A DNA stretch of 64,000 nucleotides from Lutjanus erythropterus (taxonomy: Eukaryota; Chordata; Actinopteri; Lutjaniformes; Lutjanidae). The stretch lies in the NCBI GenBank assembly GCA_020091685.1, contig CM034608.1, positions 641,967 to 705,966 on the forward strand. The letters are read 5' to 3'. Each line of letters begins with the position of its first letter. The first letter of the stretch is position 1. The position numbers and the translations under genes were made by a program. This document shows, one piece after another, positions 25,733 through 37,700 of this stretch. The notes below the pieces were generated by a model. That model saw only the letters and a list, made by a program, of their open reading frames with translations, did not search any database and was not told the DNA's origin.

Positions 25733-28700
25733 TTTGTGTTTGTTTGTGCAGAGAAAAGGCTCCTGGACAGAGAGAATGTGATGATGCTATCGAGGTGCTG
25801 AACAGCTGCATCCGAGAAGTCGACCAGGCCTCGCTGGCTGCCATTAGCCAGCAGCTCACACCCCGAGAGGACATCTCCATGGAGGTAAACGCACACGCAC
25901 ACACACTCACAGACCTCACAGACAGCTCTGTCCAGTAAACAGGCTGAAAGTCAGAAAGCTCTCATGTTAAGTTGTAAGTCAAACTCTTCACATCCAAACT
26001 GTCTGCTGCACATGTTAAATGCACATGTGAAACATCACCTCTCTCTCTCTTTACACATGCAGTGCTTTATATTTTATAGTCACATGAATCTGCTTCAGAG
26101 AGGTCTTAGCTCTGATTACACCTGGACTAGTTCCACTCACTGAAGATGTGACATGTAGTTGAAAGTCCTGAGAAGCTAAAAAGTGAAACTTGTAGAAATT
26201 GTTCATATTGAAATATCATCAAGTACTAGCTTTTTCCAGAGCTTTCAACTGTGTCCTCAGCTGTCAAGATTGTTTTGTTACATATGGGATTACCAAAAGT
26301 CAAGCATGAACTTCCATGCTTGAAGGTTATGTGTCATTTTTTAATGTAGCACCACAACCTTTATATGTAATAAGTGAATTTAACATACAGTCCTTCATAA
26401 ATACATACATACATGCAGAGCATTTATTACATAGAATTCTCTATTTATATCAATTGTATTCAGTTGAAGGGTAGTTTAAATATTATGAGACAAGTAAAAA
26501 ATGATTCAATAAAATATTTTTACATGCTGGATTATATTATATTTTTGACATTATTTGTCATGGGCTGGAGGGAGGAGGGGAGTGGGTTGCCAGTTTGAGA
26601 CTTCTGATTTAAGAAGTTTATTCAGGCAATCACATGATGAATACTGTAACTCTGAGTGCACTGAGGCTGACATCTCTGAGTGAATGTGTATTAGTTCACG
26701 TTCTTTGTGTCTGTGTTCAGACTCTTCATGAGCAGATGGCTGCCTCCGTCCATGAGATCAGTAACTTGATTGATCCTGTCGCTGTGGCTGCTCGCTCTGA
26801 GGCCTCCCAGCTGGGACACAAGGTAAGACACAGGACAACACCTCCACACAGCTGACACAGTGGGATATCAATGTTAAACTTGTTCAAGCCTGACATGTTT
26901 CTTTATTTCAGAGTCTGTGTTTGAATGTGTTGTCATGTATCACTTGTTCCCCACACACCTGAACAGGTATCTCAGATGGCCAGCTACTTTGAGCCCCTGA
27001 TCATGGCGGCCATTGGCACAGCATCCAAAATCCTCAGCAGCCAGCAGCAGATGGCTGTCCTAGACCAGACCAAAACCCTGACAGAGTCAGCCCTGCAGAT
27101 GCTCTACACCGCCAAGGAGGCTGGAGGAAACCCCAAGGTACTGAGGCTGCCACTGGTCATACTGATTCCTCTGGAGAAGCTGCTAGAGAAACTGGGTCTA
27201 ATGACACAGCCCTGTCATTCTTTCAAATTTTACAACAAATATCCAGTAACAAAACAGAAAAAGCAAATAAACATATAGAAACAACAACAACATCTTAGAA
27301 TCATCTGAACACAAGCTGTTGAGCCAGTTTTGCAAATTTGTTTTCAGTGCAGTAGCACAGTTTTGTCCTCAAGGAGACACAACCCTGGCAGTCTGGGCAG
27401 TTTACTTCTAACCATTCAGCCATACATCCCGAAACATTCTTCTGTAGGGGGAAAATCAGGGGACATTCCCATACAGAGTGGATTGATGAAGACTTTGGTG
27501 AAATGTGATGCCATAGTTGCACTTGTGAATGTGAATTACTCAAACAATTAATCCAGTAATTAATCCTATCACAATCTTGTTAATTGAAATATATGTCCAA
27601 ACATGTGGAGCACGCAGACATATGTCCTTTATGGACTTATTTTGTAAGTCTTTCCTATAATGATTATTTTGATTATTAATTAATCATCAATCAGTTCTTT
27701 CGTCCATAAAATGTAAGAAAATAGTGAAAAATGTTGATCAGTGTCTAAGATGGCGTCCTCAAATGTCTTGTTTTGTCCACAACTCACAAATATTTAGTTT
27801 ACAGCAAACAGCAAAATTTCTACCCGGTGGAGCATTTTTTCAGTAGAGGGCATGATAATCAGTTGGCAGTTGTGTGTGCACTGTGCATGGTAGGATATTG
27901 TTCTTTATTTTAGGATTATAATCTTACTAATAATCCCCATTTTGTGTCTTTTTTGTCTGTAACTGTAATGGAAGACAGTTACCTTTTTTGGTATACAGAT
28001 TCCATAATCCTGTTACATGTAATCTGTTACTCTCCATGCCTGAGTGTACACTAGGTTAAGAAAAAAACAACATCACATCTTCGACCTTGAACAAATTCAA
28101 AGAGACAAGAAGAGATGTTGGCTCAAAGTTTAGTTTTTCTATTATGATTTATGTTTTATTTGTTTATGTTACTGTTTGTATCTTATTTGATTGAATTTTG
28201 TCTGATTTAATCTGCTGTATTTTTGTTTCATCCTGGTTCTGAGTTGTTTTAACCGTCTGGTTGAATGTTGGGAATGTGTTTTCCTGTCTACAGGCGGCAC
28301 ACATGCAGGAGGCCCTGGAGGAGTCTGTGCAGATGATGAAAGAAGCGGTGGATGACCTGGGGGCCACTCTGGCTGAAGCAGCCAGTGCGGCAGGTGCTGT
28401 GGGTGGCATGGTGGACTCCATCAATGATGCCATCAATAAAATGGAAGACTCACCTGCACTTGAACCTGAAGGCACCTTCGTGGACTACCAGACTACCATG
28501 GTGAAGACAGCCAAGGCCATAGCTGTCACAGTGCAGGAGATGGTGAGGCATCTGATTATCATTAAATAAACCAAAGTAGTTGTGGTGACTGACATAACGT
28601 CACATATTTTAAAGCATGAGGTAAGTACACCATGTTACACAACAAACACTACACTATATCAACATAGTGTAGTGTGAAGACCAATACAAGTTGCTTGGGA

Positions 28701-31700
28701 ACTGGGATACTGGAGGGGGGAAAAGACCCCAGCCCTTCCTCCTGCTCCTGTGAAAGTCCAAGTTCTGTCCGTGTATCTACATCAGCTGCCCCTGTGACAG
28801 CATCAGGCCCAGCCCCTGATATCTACATCAGGACCGATCCTCTGAGACCAAATTAGGCCCTACCCCCATGACAGCATCATGGTGCAGTCTGACTCAAATT
28901 TTTTTCCCCTTTCATGCCTATGTGGAACTAGGTGAGGGGGAATTAATTGACCTACCCTGTGCAGGGTTCTGATTGAAATTTGACACACAGAATAGCCAGG
29001 CTCTCCAATGTTCACACCGTTTGCGAGTAGGTGGGACTAACCTCTCATTCAAGAAATTTAGTTTAATACAATGTCGTCCAAACTTTTTCCTAGGGAACCT
29101 TTTTTTTTTTAAATATATATTTTTTGGGCATTTTATGCCTTTAATGACAGGACAGCTGAAGATGTGACAGGAAATGGGGAGAGAGAGTGGGGGAACGACA
29201 TGCAGCAAAGGGTCATGGGTGGGAGTCGAACCCACGGCTGCTGTAGAGGACTCACAGCCTTCATACATGAGGCGCACGCTCGACCAACTGAGCTATCCAA
29301 GCACCCCAGGACCAATTTTTTTTTTAAATGACAAACCACTGTGGCCCAAGTCACTTTATCAATAAATTCTAATAATAGTTCATTTGTGGCATAAATTAAG
29401 GTTCCTATACATTTTTTCATCACCCTGTATTATCATGTATGCTGTTGTGTGTGTAAGGACAGTGACCCAGGTTTAATGCCTGTTAAGTGTTTGAGACAAA
29501 GCTGTATAATTTCCCTTTTTTTCCACACTTTTTACATTTATTTCTTGTGGGCTGCTGGTTTTGACCTGACAGCCATGCTAGCTTCTGCAGATTGTGTTTA
29601 CAACCCTTCCCACTCTGTTTCCTGTCCCCTCCTGCTTGTGGCTGCACCACCCCAGTAAACTATGCCAGGCAGATTTGGGTGTGACTGCACCATCAGGGCC
29701 TGTCCTGTGACAATCAAGCCACCACCCCTGTGACAGATTCAGGTCCTGCCCACTGTGACAGTGTCAAGGCCTTCAGGTCACAAAGCTGGTGATGTGTGAA
29801 ATGAGAACCATGAGAACATTGTGGAAGTGCAGCTGAAATCTTTATTTAAAGATGAAGGCTGGAAAAGCTGATGTCACTTCATAAACCAGCACAAAAAAAA
29901 GAATCATTAAAGCTAAAAAAATTGAAGACTAATGTAGCTGAATGTAGCTCAGTGTGAATTCTACATCTGCAGTATTTGTTTTGGTAACACTTTGTAATAA
30001 CCATCATTAATAAATGGTAATTTGATAATTAATTAAACTTTAATTAATAGTCAGTTCACTGTTAACAACAAAGAAATTGTAATTAATATTTTTTGCTGAT
30101 TATTAGTGATGCTGTGATTGACAATGTTTTAGATGTTTTTGGTGTGTGCAACCATCAAAACTGAAATTATCAACAGTGTCTGTTATTGTCTCCTATCAGC
30201 TATGATACATATCATATCATATCATATGATGATATCATTTTATTTTATATTATACAAACTAATAATAAAACAGAAATTATAGCATTACAAATCCTTCTTT
30301 TACTGGTTGTTGACAGTAAAACTAGGGATGCACCAATCGACCGTCCGGAGATCAGAACTGGCCGGTTTTCAGCATGACCAGCTCTGACTGGTGACCAGCC
30401 AGTCAGCAGAACATATCTGATTCTGTAACAATCATATTCAAACATACTCTGCACGATGGTCACGTCATGCACACAGCAGACACACTGACTGTAATGTCAC
30501 AACAGTGCTGATCACAGCAGCACACACTCAGCACACACAGTGGTCTTAATATAATGATATAATAAGGCCTGGCTTTAATCTGGAGTACTTTTGGAGAAAA
30601 TGTATAAGTTATTTAATAATCAGTATTTTGTTATGAGCATCCAATTTAATTTAACAAGAAAAGTTGCAAAAATATTTGTGAATGCTGTCAATTATAGTTC
30701 TTAGAAAGACTGAAAATCGTAATCAGCCAAAATCAGAATCAGCAGGTCAGACTCTTCAGAATCTGGAAACCCGAATCTACCAAGAAAATTGGAAATGCTG
30801 CATCTCTAAATAACATAACTATCAACTAAGTTTAATTAATTATAAATTTACCATTTATAATTATGTTTATTGCAAACTGTTCCCTTTGTTTTTGTTCCAG
30901 TATTATCGGTACTTATTGTTTTGTTTTTGATAATATTGGTGAAAACCTGAAAGTTGCACTCTTTCATTACTCAACTAATGTGGTTACTCGTGTCTCTTCA
31001 GGTGACCAAGTCTAACACCAACCCTGATGACCTTGGAGGATTGGCCAACCAGCTGACCAATGAGTTTGGAAACCTGGCAACTGAGGCCAAATACGCAGCC
31101 ATAACTGCAGAGAATGATGAAGTAAATTAAAACAGCCGTACCTCAGCAGACTCTTTACAGACCACGCCATCTCTGTGTGTCTCCTTGTCCATCATTATCA
31201 TGCTGTTGATCACATCTTTCTCTGTTTGTTCACAGATTGGTTCTCATATTAAGAAGCAGGTGGGCGAGCTGGGTTTCAGCTGCACAGGTCTGGTGACCAA
31301 AGCTGGAGCTCTGCAGTGTAGCCCCAACGACTCATTCACCAAGAAAGAGCTGATCGAGAGCGCCCGCAAAGTCTCTGAGAAGGTCAGACCACAACCAGTC
31401 ACCTAGCCTTTTTTTTTCTATTATTGTTTGGACATTCGATGCTTTTATTAAAAAGCAATAATGACGAGCTGAAGGCAGGGAGCAAGAAATACAACAAAGG
31501 TTCCGAGCTGAATCTGAACAGGGGATGTTGCAGGTCACAGTTAGTGTTTCAGGCCACTAGGCTTCCAATACCTGCAATGTTCTCTCACACTTCAAATGAA
31601 ACAAGATATTTTAACATATATTTACATTAAAAATGTCACTTTTTTTCCTCTCAAACTCGGAGAGTTGGTTCATTCATTGGGTTTTGTTCTTGTTTCATGG

Positions 31701-34700
31701 CTTTATTTTAAGCGCTTTATATCTTTACTTGATATGAACATTAATGTCCTCTCACAACAGATTGCTTCTCATCTTCTTGCAGGTCTCCCATGTGTTGGCG
31801 TCCCTGCAGGCAGGTAACCGTGGCACCCAGGCCTGCATCACCGCAGCCAGCGCCGTGTCTGGAATCATTGCCGACCTCGACACCACCATCATGTTTGCTA
31901 CTGCTGGTACTCTGAACAGAGAGAACGCAGAGACCTTCGCTGACCACAGGTAGTGAGATGTCAGAGATACAGCAAGGAAAAGTTGATCATTTAAGAAATA
32001 GTAACTAATTAATGTCATGATTTCTTGCAATTAATCACTATTAATAGCATTTCATTGGCAAACAGTATCAACACATTTGAATTCCATCAACATTTTCACT
32101 ATGTTCATTCATTTCTCTGTTTTTATGACTAAAGCAAAAAGTACATCACAAGAGCAGGACCATAACATGTTATCACAATTAAACAAAAAGAGAAGAGACA
32201 AAAGCTACAAAAGACGGTTCAAACACAAGCAGGGTTGTGTCCAGACTGTTTTGGCGAGGGTAGCCCAAGTGGGACACTGGCTTATGCAGGGGTGGCAGGA
32301 AGTAAGTGTGTGCATAAAAAGATAATCAATCATAACACAACAGACTGGCACCATGAAAATATAATGTAAAGCTTCGATAATTTATGAATTCCTGAAAAAG
32401 AAACTGTACCTCCATTGTAGCTCTGTCCTCAGGCTGTGAGAATCTTAAATCCATCCTCAGTATTCCACCATGAAGAGTTTTACTCTTATGAGTTATTATT
32501 TTTCTTTAGGCAACACTTCCATTTACGGGTTCCATAATTTCATGGTAAATAGGTCTTTTTTACCAAGTAATATATTTGAAATTTACAAATTACAAATTAC
32601 CCCAAAATTTCATGGTAAATATGTGATAATTAGCAAGTGTCATGATTGATTAATTATCACATACTTACCGTTAAATTTGGGGGGTAATTTGAGGGTGAAA
32701 TTTCAAATATGTTACCTGTAATTACCATCCACTACATGAAAGTGATACTTGCTAATTATCACGGACTTTTTTCTAAGAAATTTCAAACGTGTTGCTTGGT
32801 AACTACCACCTGTTTACCATGTAATTAGGGGGCCTGTAAATTGAGATGTTACCTTTTATTGATTATTTATGTACCCATGTGCTGTATATAGTTTTTTGTG
32901 TAACGTTATTGTTTTTGTGAGCAGCATAAAAACTACAACTAACATCTCAGTATAGAAGCCTGTGTTGTAAAATGAGCCATAGTTGAAAACGCTAACAGTC
33001 AGTTAAATGATTTTTCCTTCATTATGTATTTTTTTCGTTTTTTCTCTTTTTTTCTTATTTTAAGTTTAGTTAAGTTTTATTGTTCAACAAATGCGTCATT
33101 AAATGAAATGATGTCAAATGAGGAAGAAATAGTCCCATCTCTAGACTATTGATTATCAGTTAATACATTACGAATCAGTTAAACTCAATGATGATTAATC
33201 GACTATTACCATTCCTAATTTAAAAATATTTGTCAAACAGCTGGTTCAAACTAAGGTCCCTCCTCTCATGGGACAGATAGCCAATCATACATGAGGATAA
33301 CTGGGGGGCACTTGGGGTGGCCAATCAGATTTCAGGGGTGGCTAGTGCCCCCCTAGCCACCCCTTCTAAAACACTCCTGAACACAAGTACACTGTCAGCC
33401 ACTCAGAGCTGCTGCTCCCAGCTGCCTGGATAAAGTTTCCAGCTGTTGTCCAGCCACTGGGAGTCTCATCCTGTTGTCCATTGAAGCTGGTCTACATTCC
33501 ACAGTAAATGTGCCCACTCAAGCTCCATTCATTCAGCTGCAGGGTGTCACCATGAGAGGGCGCTTCCTTCACAAGAATACATTTACACATGAACCAGTGT
33601 GTGACAGCCCACAGTACTGTTATGTACTGTACAGTTACTGTAGCAGTGCAATTTCATGTTCTGTATTAAATATGCAGCATCTTTGTATCAGTGCAGCTCC
33701 TCAGTGACAGCTGGTGACTTTGTGTCCTTCCTGTGTGCAGAGAATGCATCCTGAAGACTGCCAAGGCTCTGGTGGAGGACACCAAGCTGCTGGTGTCCGG
33801 TGCTGGAGCCAGTCAGGAGAAATTGGCCCAGGCTGCCCAGTCCTCAGTGTCCACCATCACCAAACTGGCTGATGTGGTTAAACTGGGAGCTGCCAGCTTG
33901 GGTTCTGAAGACCCAGAGACCCAGGTACAGAAATGATCATATATTATCATTATTTATGATCATTTATGACATGCTATAGAATGTCCCATCTAGGAGCAGG
34001 TACAGACCATGAAATACATCCAGCCACTGAACTGTGACACAGCTGCTATTTCACAAGTTTTCATGTGTGTAGGTACAATCACTTCCTATGTGAAGGCATC
34101 AAATTTACCTTTAAAATACTGCTTCTACACTCTACAGGTCGTCCTGATCAATGCAGTGAAAGATGTGGCCAAAGCTCTGGGCAACCTCATCAGCACCACC
34201 AAGGCAGCTGCAGGCAAACCTCACGATGACCCCAGCATGCTGCAGCTCAAGAACTCTGCCAAGGTAACAAATAAAAGCCGCAATCTTACCATCCAACAAG
34301 CAGGCAACAAGCAGTTAGAGCATGCTGACACCTTTAATGCAGCTCATTCAGTCCTGTATAGTCCTGATAGTTTGGGTGTGAGTTGCAGTTTGTTTGGGAG
34401 AGTTTGAGTTTTGAGTTTGGGAGATTTTTCCCTGTAGAGCCAAAAGAGCCAAAGAACTACTTTTTTAAAAATTTAAACCAGCGTCTCTTTCCAGAAATCA
34501 TAACCCGGCTTCTCAAGATAAACCATGCACCTTGTTGTGAGCAGTTTCATGTAGGAATTACTTTCTTTTTGCAGTAGAATCTACTGCTACTACTTTCTTT
34601 TTACTAGAAAGAAAATAATTCCTACATGAAACTGTTCATGACAAGCTGCATGGATTATCTTAAGTAACCAGGTCATGATTTTTGGAAGGAGAAACTAGTT

Positions 34701-37700
34701 TTAATTTTTTTCACCTATATATCTTTAGTCCCATTTAGTCCCATTATACTAGAGAGAAGGAAGACATCTCTACATATCATATCTCTGTGCAACTCACACC
34801 AAAAATATATAGATGGATAAATAAGACTACAGGCCATGGGAAAATATGTATTTTTGATTTTGGGGGTGAACTGTGGCATTTCAGCCACAGAATACCATCT
34901 TTCAGTAGTCTGTCATCTGTTGATCTGTGGACACAATCTTGAATGCACTTCTCACTGGTCCTGCTGTGAATATTGAAAACAGAATTAAGATAACTTTGTG
35001 ACATTTATCACTGTAATGTGGACCATTAAGTATTTTTTTTCTTGCCTTCAGTCTAATCTGTCCTCATCTGATCTGCCCTGGCTGCTGTAGGTGATGGTGA
35101 CCAATGTAACGTCCCTCCTGAAGACAGTGAAGGCGGTGGAGGATGAAGCCACGAAGGGGACCAGAGCTTTGGAGGCCACGATTGAACACATCAAACAGGA
35201 GCTGGCTGTAAGCAAGTCCACACTTTACTGTCAATACACTGGGCAACATTTGGAATAAATGTCTCTTTACAGTAGATGCTGTAGCCTAACTGAAACCACA
35301 ACCCTTCCAGCAAAAAGGATTCATTGATTTCATTTATTTTACCTGACTGTTGAAAGCACTGATTTTTTTAGCAATCACTAACAGCAAAGTGCTTTTACCT
35401 CACAGGTGTTCAGCAGCTCTGACCCACCACCAAAGACGACCACACCTGAGGAGTTCATCCGCATGACTAAAGGAATCACTATGGCAACAGCGAAGGCAGT
35501 GGCTGCTGGGAACTCCTGTCGTCAGGAAGACATCATTGCCACAGCCAACCTCAGCAGAAGGGCCATCGCTGACATGCTGCACTCCTGCAAGGTACACATG
35601 AGATTCATGATAACACACTGTCTGTTTGTCAGCACAGCTGCACAGACAGTCAGCAGATGTCATAACTGCATGAGCAATGTGTTACATTAGACCAATATCT
35701 CTCATCTGTCCTGAATGCTTGAGAACAAATTTTCAGAAACATATAGATGTGTAATTCAACAAGGGAAAGTTTAAAAAGTGCGGAACTTTAATGTTTTAAT
35801 CAGGGTTAGGGTTAGGGTTAGGGTTAGGGTTAGAGTATTCACCTTTGAGTGCACTTGTAAATGACACAAAAACTGTTTTTGTGTCTCTGCATAGTTTTGC
35901 GACAAACATTTACCCACCAGTGTGACACATAGCCTTTGAGATTTACTCACCAAACAGAAAATCTCTCTGTGCTTGGTGGGTGAAAATTTTGAACCCTGCT
36001 GCTTCATCTGTTCCGTCAGTGGTTGTTACAGGTGTTGATTTGTGTCTCCTCTTTCAGGAAGCTGCCTACCATCCAGAGGTCAGCAAGGAGGTCCAGATGA
36101 GAGCTCTGCGCTTTGGCAATGAATGTGCCACTGGATACCTGGGCCTGCTAGAGCATGTGCTGGTGGTAAGACATCATCATCCACATACTTCAAATACACG
36201 CTTGCTGTGTATTTTAATAGTACTTAATAGCACTATCCATCTGTCCAAACAGTCCCTAAAAACATTTAATTAACTGGAGAGAGGAAGTCAAACTGCAGGA
36301 TGTCTTTTGCTGCCCTGCATCACAGCAGCCAACTCACATATCTTCTCTCTTTTTTTTCTCTCTCTTATTCATCTTTATCTCCTCATTTCTAAATATGAAG
36401 ACAGAACAGACTTAGAACTTGGCAAAACAACAAAAATTATAGCAGAAACTAATGGCAACACTTAATTTTTTAAATCATAATTTTACTCATTTTATTTTAC
36501 TATAACAATTGGAAAGTGGTCATTGTGGCAATGATTGAGTTACAAAACAGAACACAAGGAAGACAGTGACTGGACCTAAAGGAGAGATATATATTATATA
36601 TTCACTGGACTAAATCATAAAATTACAATGATATGGGATCATATGGGAGACAAGTTGAAATACTGGCTGCTCTGACAGCAAAGCTACAGCCAGCATGTTT
36701 TCCTTTGAAATTCTATTCTGGTGCAGACCATTTTTCTGCCTGTGTGATTGCACACACTGCCCATTTCACATTTATTCACTTTACATGGAGTTAAAATGAA
36801 CATTGAATGGTCACTGAATGAGTGTTTATGAATCAGAAAAAAAATCTATTTTCAGAAGGAGTAAATGTTCATAACAGTTAAATTGAGCAATTTGTTAATG
36901 AAGACTGGAAAGTAGTAAAGCTAACAGTTGCTGAATTTCAGCTCCAGATTAACCTGCCTGAACTTCAAGTCTGAGGAGGAGGTGGCAGAAGAAACAATGC
37001 ACTCTTGTATTTAGAATTTCAACTGCAGTACCATTTTTGAACACTAGTGTGTTATGTATATTACCTTTAAACCTTCAACAGTATTTCTTAATCAATCTCT
37101 CCTCCTCTGTTTGTTGCTGCATCCACATGTTGCCATTCTGATAGAACTTACTGTGTGTTCTCCTTTCATACATCGAGCAGAGTTTCTTCTACCACACTGT
37201 GATTTGCACAGCTGGCTATGTGTGAAATGTCACTGACCTTGCACACATGTAGAGCCATAAAAGCAGCTTTACAAGGCACTGACTAGAGAAGCACATAGAA
37301 ACACCTGGTCTCTATGTTGGTTGGCACCTCAGTGCTGCTAATTTCTACACATCTCAGTATAAATTCATTCCACTAGGCCTAGAATCAAACTGAAAATGAT
37401 GTAGACATGAGTCTACAAGTTTTAAATCACGTCATCTTTTAAATGACCTGTACATGCCACTGAAGAATAAATCTGTTCATACATGTGATTATTGCATTAG
37501 GTCCAAGATATCATAGAAAGTTCTGTCTCTAACTTGCTAAAACCTTTAAAAATCATTAGTCATTTCCCCATCCTGTAGCTGTCATTTCCTTTATAATAGC
37601 AGATCATTTGGTCTCAGAGAACTTTTAGTTTGCATTGATTTTTACATGGTCCTGCAATATGATGCTGCATGCTGACAAAGCTCTCCTCTGGTGTTAGCCG

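Larger units (their letters stand above)
24082..25751 (+). other. tln1: tln1 intron with three dispersed repeats and (TG)n
   Basis: Holds repeats at ~24664-24790, 24836-25029 and ~25427-25520, and a (TG)n/(TTTG)n tract (25684-25748) at the acceptor. Confidence 0.7.
28543..31001 (+). other. tln1: tln1 intron with a tRNA-derived SINE and a hAT-like MITE
   Basis: Holds the SINE (29101-29308), a CATCATTAATAAATGGTAA fish repeat piece (~29975-30080), a short ATATC run near 30205 and the element at 30323-30808. Confidence 0.7.
31950..33740 (+). other. tln1: tln1 intron with a palindromic MITE
   Basis: Contains the element at 32508-32854 and GC-richer repeat pieces at ~32226-32300 and ~33245-33365 (GGGGTGGCCAATCAGATTTC), which look like parts of another dispersed fish family. 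Confidence 0.65.

Noticed and set aside
25511-25938. Open frames rich in V/C or H/T around 25.5-25.9 kb
   Set aside because: They are translations of the (TG)n/(CA)n tract plus shadow frames of the talin exon.
29101-29308. A tRNA gene on the minus strand
   Set aside because: A and B boxes are present, but the acceptor stem does not close and a body and A-rich tail follow. A related copy exists elsewhere, so it is a SINE.
35803-35833. Chromosome end
   Set aside because: Only five units, with talin coding exons on both sides.
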